NCBI GenBank assembly: GCA_947474645.1
Contig: CANJJD010000003.1
Location: 1-64,000, forward strand
DNA length: 64,000 bases
Direction of reading: 5' to 3'
Source of the DNA: Alphaproteobacteria bacterium
GTDB taxonomy: Bacteria; Pseudomonadota; Alphaproteobacteria; Micropepsales; Micropepsaceae
Made by a program: the position numbers and the translations under genes. Positions 44,442-53,063 of the stretch are shown piece by piece (within the stretch, counting starts at the first letter, position 1; each line of letters starts with the position of its first letter). The notes below the pieces were generated by a model, which was not told the DNA's origin, searched no databases, and saw only the letters and a list, made by a program, of their open reading frames with translations.

Positions 44442-45590
44442 CTAGCGGCTGCGCCGGGTGGAGAGCGAGCCGGGCCGCGATACAAAGCTCAACGTCGCGG
44501 CATCGTCGCGCTTGAGCGAAGTGCCGTCGAAACCGAACACCTGGATGACGCGCTCGGCGGCGCATTGCTGCATCACCAGCTTGCCGTCCTCGCTCCACGC
44601 CAGGCCTTGCGCCCAATGACAGGAAGCGGCCTCGGCTACCGGGGTCAAAGTACCCGGCCCCACCGCATAGATGCGGATGATGCCGACCAGCCCGTCATAT
44701 TTGGGATCGCTCTTCACCGTGGCGGCGCCATTGGCCAGCACCAAAGCGGCATGACGGCCATCGGGCGACAGGGCGACGTGCTCCGGCGTCTTGCCCACTT
44801 CCAGCGACAGCGCCAGCTTGCCGGTCTTCAGGTCAATCATGCTCAGGGTGCCAGCGGTTTTATGGTCCAGCGCGCCGCCGACATTGGTGTTGATCAGCCA
44901 GGCGCCGTCCGGCGTGATCATCGCGCCATACGGATTGATGCCGGTCTCGACGTCCTTGCCGGTGCGGGTGACGCGCACGCCTTCGATGCCAAGTTCGATG
45001 ATCTTGTTGACACCCCAGGCCGCGACATAGGCCTTGCGGCCATCGGGTGCGAACACCACATCGGTCGGCGCCGCACCCTTGTCCAGAGCCACCGTGCCGG
45101 CCGGCGCCAGGCGCTTGCCGCGCAGGGTGAAGACCGAGATCGTGTCGTAGCTCTTGTTGGCGACCAGAACCAGGGTCCCGGCGCGGTTGATGGTGACGCC
45201 GCCGGGGGTCAGGCCGGCATGCGCCGTCTGCAGCCATTTGGGATGGGCGGGATCGGCCAGATCGATTACCGACACCGTGTCGTCGGGCACAGCATTTTCC
45301 GGATCGGCGGGCACGAATTTCTGGGCGGCGGTGACGATGACGAATTTCGCGCCCGGACCCACCGCCACCGCATTGGGGGAACCGATCATGGCGGCGGGAA
45401 CCTCCACGCTGCCGATCACGCGCGGCGGATAAGACTTGGTATCCAGCACGGTGACGCTGTCGGGGGTGCGCCCAGTGGGATCGCCCTTGACGATCTGCTT
45501 GCCGTCATTGGCCGAGATCATGAGGTCGGCCCGCGCGGCGCAAGACAGCAGCAGCAAGGCGGACAAGGCTGTAAAACGCAATCGCATCAC
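44442..45590 (-). CDS. Exported YncE-like beta-propeller protein
   Basis: A 382-residue protein with a signal peptide (MMRLRFTALSALLLLSCAARAD). It has repeated propeller units such as DSVTVLDTKSYPPRVIGSVEV, GVTINRAGTLVLVANKSYDTISVFTL, VVFAPDGRKAYVAAWGVNKIIEL, ALSPDGRHAALVLANG, typical of the 7-bladed lactonase/YncE group. There are no obvious catalytic residues. It overlaps the upstream unknown gene by 4 bp and is directly followed by the lipocalin gene. Possible roles are ligand binding, lactone hydrolysis or DNA/metal binding. Confidence 0.76.
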   Translation of the reverse strand: MMRLRFTALSALLLLSCAARADLMISANDGKQIVKGDPTGRTPDSVTVLDTKSYPPRVIGSVEVPAAMIGSPNAVAVGPGAKFVIVTAAQKFVPADPENAVPDDTVSVIDLADPAHPKWLQTAHAGLTPGGVTINRAGTLVLVANKSYDTISVFTLRGKRLAPAGTVALDKGAAPTDVVFAPDGRKAYVAAWGVNKIIELGIEGVRVTRTGKDVETGINPYGAMITPDGAWLINTNVGGALDHKTAGTLSMIDLKTGKLALSLEVGKTPEHVALSPDGRHAALVLANGAATVKSDPKYDGLVGIIRIYAVGPGTLTPVAEAASCHWAQGLAWSEDGKLVMQQCAAERVIQVFGFDGTSLKRDDAATLSFVSRPGSLSTRRSR

Positions 45591-46126
45591 TGGTCCGGGC
45601 AGCCGCTGCCATATTCATTGAAGGCATGGATCGCCAGGTCCATCTGGCGGGAGGCCTTCTTCTTGTTGTTCTCGGCGGCCAGGATGCGATGGTTCTGGAT
45701 TAACAGCAACGGCACCGCGACAGGCTTTCCGCTCGCCTCGGCGCGGGATTGGCGCAAGGTGACGAAATCGCGGATGCAGCGCTGATAGACATTGGAGGCG
45801 GCGGCATAGCGCTTGATGGCCGCCATGCCGGCCACGATCTCTTCCCGGCTGGCGGCCCGCCCGTTGATAGGTTCGGGCATCTGGGGCGCGGTGCAATTGT
45901 CACGGGCAAAGCTCTGGCCCACCCAGGCCGGCTGGGGGCGGCTGTCCACCACCTCGCCCGTATTGCAGATGGGCGCGAAGGATTTGCCCGCGGCCAGCCG
46001 GGACGCATTGACGCCGGCTTGGGACGCTTTGGGCGCCGGCCCGGGCATGGCTTTGGCCACCAGCAAGGCACCGGATGCGGCAAGCACCGCGACAAGCCCG
46101 GCGCCGATTGCGATTTTTCCGAACAT
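45587..46126 (-). CDS. Hypothetical exported protein with four Cys
   Basis: A 179-residue protein not recognised as a known family. It has an N-terminal membrane/signal segment (GKIAIGAGLVAVLAASGALLVAKAMPG). After that, four Cys (PICNTGEVV, RDNCTAPQMPEP, YQRCIRDFV, GSGCPDQ) could form two disulfides. The C-terminal half looks helical (AAIKRYAAASNVYQRCIRDFVTLRQSRAEA; ILAAENNKKKASRQMDLAIHAFNEYG). It lies between the NHL propeller gene (12 bp) and the YncE-like gene (4-bp overlap), which indicates a joint function with them in the periplasm. Confidence 0.65.
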   Translation of the reverse strand: MFGKIAIGAGLVAVLAASGALLVAKAMPGPAPKASQAGVNASRLAAGKSFAPICNTGEVVDSRPQPAWVGQSFARDNCTAPQMPEPINGRAASREEIVAGMAAIKRYAAASNVYQRCIRDFVTLRQSRAEASGKPVAVPLLLIQNHRILAAENNKKKASRQMDLAIHAFNEYGSGCPDQ

Positions 46127-46138
46127 CAGTCTCCGTCC

Positions 46139-47428
46139 TTACGGATTGATGACGCTGCCCCCAACCACCTTCTGCTTCAGCAGCGAGCTCAGCGGCACCA
46201 TGCCCTTATAGACGAACTTCTGCACCCGCTGACCGCGATAGGTCTCGGTGGTGTAGATGTTGCCCTTGGAGTCCGTGACGATCGAGTGCACCGCATAGAA
46301 CTGGCCCGGACCGCGGCCGCCGCCGCCGAACCAGTACAGCTCCTTCATGGTCTTGCGGTCGAACACATGGATGTTCTCGTTGGCGCCGTCCGAGACATAG
46401 GCGAACTTCTGCTGCGGATCGCGGCTGAAGGCCATTTCCCAGGCCGAGCCGTCGCCGCGGGTTTCGGGCTTCAGCGCATGCTGGCGCAGATAGGTGCCGT
46501 CCATCTTGAACACCTGGATGCGGTTGTTGGTGCGGTCGCAGGTATAGATCAGCCCGTCATTGGACGGCTGGGCGCAATGCATGGGATTGCCGAACTGCGG
46601 CGAGTTCACGTCGTAGTGCGGGATCGGCGTGTCATCGGGCTTGTTGCCGTAAGCGCCCCACATGCGCTTGAACTTCAAGGTGGCGGCGTCCCACACCGAC
46701 ACGCGCTTGTTGCCGTAACCATCGGCCAGGATCATCTCGTTGCCGGCAAAACGGATTTGGGCGACGCCGCGCACATTCTCGGTGTCCAGACTGCCCTTGC
46801 TGGCATTGGCCTTGCCGATCTGGGCCAGGTATTTGCCATCGGGCGTGAACTTCAGGATGAAGCTGTCGTGATACTGGCCGACCGTGCCGCCTGCATAGAG
46901 CGGCGGCACCACGTTCGGGGCCGCGGCAAACTGCGCCGCGCTGCCCGGCGCCGCCATCGGCTGATAGGCGCCGTTGCCGCCCAGCCAGATATTGCCGTCC
47001 GGACCGACGGTGATGCCGTGGTTGGAGCTGGGCCAGTCATGGCCGTTGCCTTTGACCTGGTCGCGGCCCCAATGCTTGATCAGTTTGCCGGCGGGATCGA
47101 AAGCCAGCACGTCCGGCGCGGCGGTGCAGCAGTCGGCCTCGCCGCGCGTGGCGTAGGATTCCTTCTGCTCCAGGGTCTGGGGGCGGTGGACGATCCACAC
47201 ATTGTCCTTGGCGTCCATCGACAGGCCGATGACCATCGCCATGCGCCAGTGATTGGGCAGCGGCTTGGGCCAGAAGGGGTCCACTTCAAACTTGGGGACC
47301 ATCACATCGGCGGCCGGCTCTTGCGCGTTGGCGCCGCGAAACGCGGACGGACCGGCGCCAAGGCCTACGACAAGTGTCGCGGCGCCGGCGGCAAGCAGAA
47401 ATTTCCTGGAAAAGGAGAAGCGCGTCAT
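46139..47428 (-). CDS. Exported NHL-type six-bladed beta-propeller protein
   Basis: About 429 residues from the ATG at 47428, which has GGGGG about 8 nt upstream; the track start (47482) is less likely. It opens with a basic signal peptide (MTRFSFSRKFLLAAGAATLVVGLGAG...ANAQ). Blade motifs are typical of NHL proteins: GLSMDAKDNVWIVHRPQTL, GITVGPDGNIWLGGNGAYQ, NEMILADGYGNKRVSVWD, GLIYTCDRTNNRIQVFKMDGTYL, SIVTDSKGNIYTTETYRGQRVQKFVYKG. A C-C pair (ADCCTAAPD) is notable. Similar propellers accompany oxidoreductases in soil bacteria and may be peptidylglycine-lyase-like or binding proteins. Confidence 0.77.
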   Translation of the reverse strand: MTRFSFSRKFLLAAGAATLVVGLGAGPSAFRGANAQEPAADVMVPKFEVDPFWPKPLPNHWRMAMVIGLSMDAKDNVWIVHRPQTLEQKESYATRGEADCCTAAPDVLAFDPAGKLIKHWGRDQVKGNGHDWPSSNHGITVGPDGNIWLGGNGAYQPMAAPGSAAQFAAAPNVVPPLYAGGTVGQYHDSFILKFTPDGKYLAQIGKANASKGSLDTENVRGVAQIRFAGNEMILADGYGNKRVSVWDAATLKFKRMWGAYGNKPDDTPIPHYDVNSPQFGNPMHCAQPSNDGLIYTCDRTNNRIQVFKMDGTYLRQHALKPETRGDGSAWEMAFSRDPQQKFAYVSDGANENIHVFDRKTMKELYWFGGGGRGPGQFYAVHSIVTDSKGNIYTTETYRGQRVQKFVYKGMVPLSSLLKQKVVGGSVINP

Positions 47429-47599
47429 GACCATACCCCCAATTGGGAGGGCGGTTGGTTCAGCCTCTCCCTTATCGGTCAAGCGTTACATGGGTGCGGG
47501 GGCGGCGCAACCCTGCGTGGGCTTGTTTGCCAAGGGTTTTTTCCGCCAAACTGATCCGCCGCCGCAGCCATTTCGTAAGCAGCTGCAACAGGATTTTGC

Positions 47600-48622
47600 A
47601 TGACCTTCGCCACCGCCGCCGCCAGCCTTGCCGAACGCGCGCCCCTGCCCGATTTCGTGATCCGCGCCGGGATGCGCCGGGTGATCGCGGCCAATGACGC
47701 CCATGTGCCCCTGCCCGGCACCGATGCGGCGTTTGCCCGCGCCATGTCCGATCACGCCATCGCCGAACATGCCGACGCCGCCAACCGCCAGCATTATGAA
47801 TTGCCGCCCGAATTCTTCGCCTTGTTCCTGGGGCCGCATCGCAAATATTCCAGTTGCCTCTATCCCAAAGGCAACGAGACACTGGGCGAGGCCGAAGCCA
47901 TTGCCCTGGCCGAGACGGTGGCGCATGCCGGCTTGGCCAACGGGCAAGAGATATTGGAGCTGGGCTGCGGCTGGGGTTCGCTGTCGCTGTACATGGCCGA
48001 GAAATTTCCCGGCGCGCGCATCACCTCGGTGTCCAACTCCGCGCCGCAGCGCGGTTACATCGAGGCCCAGGCGCGGGCCCGCGGCTTGACCAACCTTACG
48101 ATTATCACCGCCGACATGAACGACTTCACCACCGCCAACGCCTTCGACCGCGTGGTGTCGGTGGAGATGTTCGAGCATATGGCCAACTGGCAGGCGCTGT
48201 TGTCGCGGGTGAAGACCTGGCTCAAACCGGATGGGCGGCTGTTCATTCATATCTTCACCCATCGCCACCGGCCGGCGCGCTATGACTGGCGCGATCCGGA
48301 AGACTGGATGGGCCAGCATTTCTTCACCGGCGGCATCATGCCGACCGTGGGCTTGATCCGACAGTTTCCCGACCTGTTCACGGTGGAAGAGGAATGGCGC
48401 TGGAGCGGCAGCCATTACAAGCGCACCGCCCTGCAATGGCTGGAGCTGTTCGATGCCAACCGCGCCAGGATCGATCCCATCCTGCGCGACGTCTATGGCG
48501 CGGATGCCGCGCTGTGGCGGCGGCGCTGGCGCATGTTCTTCCTGGCCACCGCCGAAAGCTTCGGCTTCAAGGATGGCGACGCCTGGGGCGTCAACCATTA
48601 CCGGCTGAAACCGGTTTCCTAG
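47600..48622 (+). CDS. Cyclopropane-fatty-acyl-phospholipid-synthase-like SAM methyltransferase
   Basis: A 340-residue methyltransferase. HYELPPEFFALFLGPHRKYSSCLYPKGNETLGEAE (about 65-99) is the CFA-synthase-type substrate-side motif, and ILELGCGWGSLSLYMAEKFP (about 117-136) is the SAM-binding motif I. VVSVEMFEHMANW follows. It lacks the N-terminal domain of E. coli Cfa and resembles the plant coclaurine N-methyltransferase-type subgroup, so the substrate may be a lipid or an amine. AGGA lies about 8 nt before the ATG. It is convergent with the FKBP gene. Confidence 0.84.
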   Translation: MTFATAAASLAERAPLPDFVIRAGMRRVIAANDAHVPLPGTDAAFARAMSDHAIAEHADAANRQHYELPPEFFALFLGPHRKYSSCLYPKGNETLGEAEAIALAETVAHAGLANGQEILELGCGWGSLSLYMAEKFPGARITSVSNSAPQRGYIEAQARARGLTNLTIITADMNDFTTANAFDRVVSVEMFEHMANWQALLSRVKTWLKPDGRLFIHIFTHRHRPARYDWRDPEDWMGQHFFTGGIMPTVGLIRQFPDLFTVEEEWRWSGSHYKRTALQWLELFDANRARIDPILRDVYGADAALWRRRWRMFFLATAESFGFKDGDAWGVNHYRLKPVS

Positions 48623-49161
48623 TTGCGCAGTGTGAAGGAGGCGCCGTTCTCGCGCCCGTTGCCCCAGAGCGAGAAGGGACTCTGGGTCACCGTCTGTCCT
48701 GCCTGCGGCGGCGAGGTGGAAATCAGGGTCACATCCATCACCAGCGCCTGATCCGGACCGATCGTGCCGTTCATGGCGCCCTTGGACCCGAAGGCCAGGT
48801 TGGGCGGAATAACGAGCTGCCAGCGGTCGCCCTCATGCATAAGCGGCAAGGCTTCGGCCAACCCCCCGAGGGAAACCGTGCTGACCAGCAGCGACGCCGG
48901 CAGCACCGGGGTGGTGCTGTCCACCACAGTGCCGTTGATCAGACGCATGGCATAGGCGACGCGCACCACGTCATTGCCGCGCGGCCGCTTGCCGGTGCCG
49001 CTGCGCAGCACGCGATATTGCAACCCGCTGGGCCGGGTGATGGTGCCGGGCTTCTTGGCATTGGCGGCCAGGAAGCCGCTGGTGGCGGCGGGCGAATCCT
49101 CGGCGGCAACCGGCGCGCACAGCGCCAGCAGCAGCGTTAAGGCGGCAAGCGTCCTGGTCAT
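48619..49161 (-). CDS. Exported FKBP-type peptidyl-prolyl isomerase
   Basis: 180 residues from the ATG at 49161 (MTRTLAALTLLLALCAPVAAEDS); the track ORF (to 49560) overlaps the divergent nucleoside hydrolase. A signal peptide is followed by a linker and the FKBP domain: PSGLQYRVLRSGTGKRPRGNDVVRVAYAMRLINGTVVDST (about 44-83), LPLMHEGDRWQLVIPPNLAFGSKG and ALVMDVTLI. Key aromatics of canonical FKBP (Trp59-equivalent) are replaced (GGLAEALPLM), so activity could be low. It probably helps folding in the periplasm. Confidence 0.8.
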   Translation of the reverse strand: MTRTLAALTLLLALCAPVAAEDSPAATSGFLAANAKKPGTITRPSGLQYRVLRSGTGKRPRGNDVVRVAYAMRLINGTVVDSTTPVLPASLLVSTVSLGGLAEALPLMHEGDRWQLVIPPNLAFGSKGAMNGTIGPDQALVMDVTLISTSPPQAGQTVTQSPFSLWGNGRENGASFTLRN

Positions 49162-49267
49162 GGCGGCATGGATGCGTTTTTGCGCCCATCCGGTCAAGAA
49201 GCCTGGCCAAGGCTTTGACCTTTTTGCCCGAAACCCGGCATCATGCCGCCCATAACAGGGGTGGAAC

Positions 49268-50230
49268 ATGCACAAGATCCTCGGCATCGCCATGGCCGCT
49301 TTTTTGCTTGCTGGCGGCACGGCACAAGGCCAAATAAGCGAGAGGGCGCGCGAGAAGATCATTATCGACGCCGATATCGGCGATGACATCGACGACGCCT
49401 TTGCCCTGGGACTGGCCCTGTCCAGCCCGGAGTTTGAAATATTGGGCGTCTCGGCCAGCTTCGGCGACACCGTCACCCGCGCCCGGATGTTCGATCGCAT
49501 GCTGGGCGAGCTGGGCCGTAGCGACATTCCCGTGGCGATGGGCGCGCCCGCTGCCGTCAACCTGAATGCCTTTACCCAGCGCCGCTATGCCGAAGGCGGC
49601 AGCGTGGCGCCGCGTTCCCATCCCGATGCGGTGGACTTCGTGCTGGAACAGGCGCGCAAATATCCAGGCCAGGTGACGCTGGTGGCGGTCGGGCCGCTGC
49701 CCAATGTCGGGGCGATGATCGACAAGGATCCGGCTGCGTTCCGCATGTTGAAACAGGTGGTGATCATGGGCGGCTCCATCCGCACCATGCACGACCCCTA
49801 TGGCGCGGCCGCGCCCATCGCGCCGCATCCGGAATGGAACATCAAGAACGACATTGCTTCGGCCAAGAAGCTCTTCGCCTCGGGCGTAAAGCTGAAAGTG
49901 ATGCCGCTGGATTCCACCGCCAATTTGAAATTCCATGAGGTGGCGCGCAACGCCTTGCTGGCCCATGGCAGCATGCTGACCAACATCCTGGCGGGACTTT
50001 ATTATGAATGGAGCGCCGCCACCCGCGCGCCCACGCCCATCATGTACGATCCCATGACACTGGCCGCACTGCTCCAGCCCTCGCTGTGCCCGCTGACACC
50101 GCTGCACATCAGCGTGGACGATGCCGGCAACACCATCGAGACACCCGGCGCGCCCAATGCCGAAGTGTGCCTGCGTTCCGACGCCGAGGCCTTCGCCCAG
50201 TTCTATGTCCGCCGCGTGACGGCCCGCTGA
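49268..50230 (+). CDS. Exported nucleoside hydrolase (IU-NH family) with His-to-Tyr change
   Basis: A 320-residue protein with a signal peptide (MHKILGIAMAAFLLAGGTAQGQ). The Ca2+-binding motif IIIDADIGDDIDDAFALGLAL (about 31-51, DxDxGxDxDDA) and EWNIKNDIASA are present. The late catalytic His of the family (HDP) is Tyr here (PIMYDPMTLAA), a change that in known enzymes shifts substrate or lowers activity. It should split ribonucleosides to base and ribose in the periplasm, feeding transport. Its stop overlaps the next start (TGATG), coupling it to the GT41 gene. Confidence 0.85.
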   Translation: MHKILGIAMAAFLLAGGTAQGQISERAREKIIIDADIGDDIDDAFALGLALSSPEFEILGVSASFGDTVTRARMFDRMLGELGRSDIPVAMGAPAAVNLNAFTQRRYAEGGSVAPRSHPDAVDFVLEQARKYPGQVTLVAVGPLPNVGAMIDKDPAAFRMLKQVVIMGGSIRTMHDPYGAAAPIAPHPEWNIKNDIASAKKLFASGVKLKVMPLDSTANLKFHEVARNALLAHGSMLTNILAGLYYEWSAATRAPTPIMYDPMTLAALLQPSLCPLTPLHISVDDAGNTIETPGAPNAEVCLRSDAEAFAQFYVRRVTAR

Positions 50231-52143
50231 TGCAACAATTGTTCGACCAGGCGCGCGAAGCGCAACGCGGCGGCAATCTGGCCGAGGCCGCGCGGCTGTA
50301 CCGCCAAATCCTGGCGTCCATGCCGGTGCCCGAGATCATGGTCAATTACGGCAATGTGCTGGGCCAGTTGGGCAACCGCGCCGAGGCGCTGACCCAGTTC
50401 GACCAGGCGGTGAAGCTGAAGCCCGGCCTGTTCGAGGCGGTCTTCAACCGCGCCAACATGCTGCTGGAGATCGGGCGCGCCCCCGAAGCGCTGGCGGATT
50501 TCGAGCGCGCGGTAGCGATCCGCCGCGACATACCGGCGGTGTGGAACAATCGCGGAACCGCTTTGCGCCGGCTGCGGCGGCTGGAAGAAGCGCTGGCGAG
50601 TTACGAACAGGCGGCAGCGCTGGCGCCCACTCATGTCAACGCCTTGACCAACCGCGCCATGGCGCTGTTCGAACTACGGCGATTGGATCTCGCCTTGAAA
50701 GCAGCCGACACGGCGCTGGCGGCGCAAGGCGATTTCGCCGAGGCGCTCTATGTCAAAGCCAACACCTTGCGCGACCTGGCACGCCCGGATGAGTCGCTGG
50801 CCGCTTACGAGCAGGTTCTGAAACTCCAGCCCGCCCATCCCCATGCCCTGAACGGCGCGGCGCAGGTGGCGCGCATCCTGTGCGACTTCCCGCGCGCCGG
50901 CGCGCTGGCGCCGCAAGTGCTGGAAAATGCGCCGGGCGGCCGCGCCCTGATCCAGCCCTTTGTGCTGATGGGCTACAGCGATGATGCCGCGCTGCTGCGG
51001 CGCTGCGCCGAGAATTATGTGCATCGCATGGCCCCGGCCCACCCCTCCCTGTGGGACGGCAAGCGCTACAGCCATGACCGCATCCGCGTGGCTTATCTCT
51101 CGGCCGATTTCCACCAGCATCCCACCGCCCAATTGCTGGCCGAACTGTTCGAGCGCCATGACCACGCGCGTTTTGAAATCACCGCCATCGCCTTCGGGCC
51201 GGATGACGGCAGCGCCCTGCGCGCCCGGCTGAAAAAAGCCTTCGACCATTTCGAGGATGTGCGCGGCAAAAGCGACCTGGAGGTCGCGCAAATGCTGCGC
51301 GCCCGCGAGATCGACATCGCTGTGGATCTGAACGGCCACACCCTGGACGCCCGTCCCGCCATCTTCAGCCATCACCCCTGCCCGGTTCAGGTGAACTACC
51401 TGGTCTATCCCGGCACCACCGGCGCCCGCTTCATGGATGTGGTGTTGGCCGACCGCATCGTGCTGCCCGTGGACCAGCAGCCTTTCTTCAGCGAGAAGAT
51501 CGTCCACCTGCCCGATTGCTACCAGGCCAATGACGCCACCCGCGCCGTGCCGCCCGCGCCCACACGCGCCGAGGCGGGACTGCCCGAGAGCGGTTTTGTT
51601 TTCTGCTGCTTCAATAACAGTTGGAAGATCACCCAGCCGGTGTTCGACATCTGGATGCGGCTGCTGGAACAGGTGGATGGCAGCCTGCTCTGGCTGCTGG
51701 ACGGACCCCATGCCGGCAATCTGCGCGCGCATGCCAAGGCGCGCGGCATAGACCCGGACCGGCTGGTATTCGCGGCCAGGCTGCCGCCGGACCAGCATCT
51801 GGCGCGGCATCAACTGGCCGGCCTGTTCCTGGATACCTTGCCCTACAACGCCCATACCACCTGCAGCGACGCGCTGTGGGCGGGGCTGCCGGTGGTGACC
51901 TGCTACGGCAAGTCCTTTACCGGCCGCGTCGCCGCCAGCCTGCTCAAGGCCGTGGACCTGATGGAGCTGGTGACGCTGTCGCCGCAAAAATATGAGGAGC
52001 TGGCGCTGGACCTGGCGACGAATCCGGCATTGCTGAAAGCCACCAGGGACAAATTGGCCCGCAACCGCACCACCACACCGCTGTTCGACAGCGAGCGTTT
52101 CCGCAAAGGCATCGAAGCTGCTTATGAGGCGATGCTGGCTTAG
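50230..52143 (+). CDS. TPR-containing GT41 (SPINDLY/OGT-like) glycosyltransferase
   Basis: 637 residues from the ATG at 50230; the track ORF extends upstream into the nucleoside hydrolase. Residues 1 to about 270 contain about seven TPR repeats (EAARLYRQILASMPVPEIMVNYGNVLGQLGNRAEALTQFDQAVKLKP). The rest is the OGT C-terminal catalytic domain: RIRVAYLSADFHQHPTAQLLAELFERHD, DIAVDLNGHTLDARPAIFSHHPCPVQVNYLVYPGTTG, and DTLPYNAHTTCSDALWAGLPVVTCYGKSFTGRVAASLL. It probably transfers a sugar from a nucleotide donor to protein Ser/Thr, as in plant SPINDLY and bacterial homologues. TGATG coupling to a nucleoside hydrolase is odd. The tail overlaps the convergent amidohydrolase gene by 4 bp. Confidence 0.88.
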   Translation: MQQLFDQAREAQRGGNLAEAARLYRQILASMPVPEIMVNYGNVLGQLGNRAEALTQFDQAVKLKPGLFEAVFNRANMLLEIGRAPEALADFERAVAIRRDIPAVWNNRGTALRRLRRLEEALASYEQAAALAPTHVNALTNRAMALFELRRLDLALKAADTALAAQGDFAEALYVKANTLRDLARPDESLAAYEQVLKLQPAHPHALNGAAQVARILCDFPRAGALAPQVLENAPGGRALIQPFVLMGYSDDAALLRRCAENYVHRMAPAHPSLWDGKRYSHDRIRVAYLSADFHQHPTAQLLAELFERHDHARFEITAIAFGPDDGSALRARLKKAFDHFEDVRGKSDLEVAQMLRAREIDIAVDLNGHTLDARPAIFSHHPCPVQVNYLVYPGTTGARFMDVVLADRIVLPVDQQPFFSEKIVHLPDCYQANDATRAVPPAPTRAEAGLPESGFVFCCFNNSWKITQPVFDIWMRLLEQVDGSLLWLLDGPHAGNLRAHAKARGIDPDRLVFAARLPPDQHLARHQLAGLFLDTLPYNAHTTCSDALWAGLPVVTCYGKSFTGRVAASLLKAVDLMELVTLSPQKYEELALDLATNPALLKATRDKLARNRTTTPLFDSERFRKGIEAAYEAMLA

Positions 52144-53063
52144 AGCGCCTTGGGGCGCTTCGCCGGGTCGAAGCCGTAAAAGCGTTCCGGATTTTCTACC
52201 AGGATCCGATGGCGCAACTTGGCATCCGGCGCCCACTTGGCCATCAGGTTCAGCAGAGTGACATCGTCAGGCATCGCCACCGGATTGAGTTTCTTGGTGG
52301 CGTCGGGATGCGGCCAGTCGCTGCCCCACACGCAGCGCTCGGGCGCGCTCCTGATGTAACCCATCGCCGCCGCGCTGGCGCCGGCGTAATCCGGCGCCGC
52401 GCCGCCGCCATACAGATACGCGCCGGACACCTTCACCCAGCCATGGCCGCTGTCCAACAGCTTGCGCACGGTGGCATATTGCGGCCCCTTGACGTCCACG
52501 GCGCGGCCCAGGTGATCGATGATCACCGGCACCGGCAGGCCCAGCAGCAACGATTCCATCTGCACCAATTGCTCGGGCGGCATGTTGCATTGCATGTGCC
52601 AGCCCAGGGCTGCGATGCGGCGGGCCAGCGGCATCACTTCATCGGCGCTTACGGGATTGCCCAGGCCGAACTGCACCCGCACCCCGCGGGTGCCGGCGGC
52701 GTGCAGCTTCTTCAATTCCGCGTCACTGACCGTGCTGTTGACCACGCAGACGGCGCGGGCGTTCTCGCCCATCTGCGCCAGCACATCCAGCAGGCAGCGA
52801 TTATCGGTGCCATAGGTGCTCGGCTGCACCATCACATTACGGCTGGTGCCCAGCCTCTTCTGCAGCGCCTTGTAATCGGTAACCGTGGCGTAAGGCGGCG
52901 TCAGCACCGCCTTGGGATTGAAGGGAAAGCGCGGATCGTAAATATGGTGATGGCTGTCGCAGGCGCCGTCCGGCACCGCGAAACTCACCTTGGGATCCCT
53001 GGCAAAGGCCGGCGTGGCCGCGAGGGCCAACCCAGCGCCGATCATGGTGCGGCGGTTCTGCAT
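52140..53063 (-). CDS. Exported amidohydrolase-2 (TIM-barrel) family protein
   Basis: A 307-residue protein with a Tat-like leader ([23 protein letters not shown]). The metal-dependent hydrolase motifs are CDSHHHIYDPRFPF (about 35-48, HxH), VIIDHLGRAVD (about 180-190) and VWGSDWPHPDATKKL (about 242-256). The family includes lactonases (4-sulfomuconolactone, 2-pyrone-4,6-dicarboxylate) and decarboxylases. An exported form linked to the sorbosone dehydrogenase-like gene, with a one-base overlap, suggests hydrolysis of a lactone formed by that dehydrogenase. This pathway is inferred. Confidence 0.8.
   Translation of the reverse strand: MQNRRTMIGAGLALAATPAFARDPKVSFAVPDGACDSHHHIYDPRFPFNPKAVLTPPYATVTDYKALQKRLGTSRNVMVQPSTYGTDNRCLLDVLAQMGENARAVCVVNSTVSDAELKKLHAAGTRGVRVQFGLGNPVSADEVMPLARRIAALGWHMQCNMPPEQLVQMESLLLGLPVPVIIDHLGRAVDVKGPQYATVRKLLDSGHGWVKVSGAYLYGGGAAPDYAGASAAAMGYIRSAPERCVWGSDWPHPDATKKLNPVAMPDDVTLLNLMAKWAPDAKLRHRILVENPERFYGFDPAKRPKAL

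Noticed and set aside
48619-49560. 313-residue version of the FKBP protein
   Set aside because: The extension overlaps the divergent nucleoside hydrolase, and a proper signal peptide starts at 49161.
50674-52236. 520-codon minus-strand ORF
   Set aside because: Antisense to the GT41 glycosyltransferase gene; composition is that of a shadow frame.
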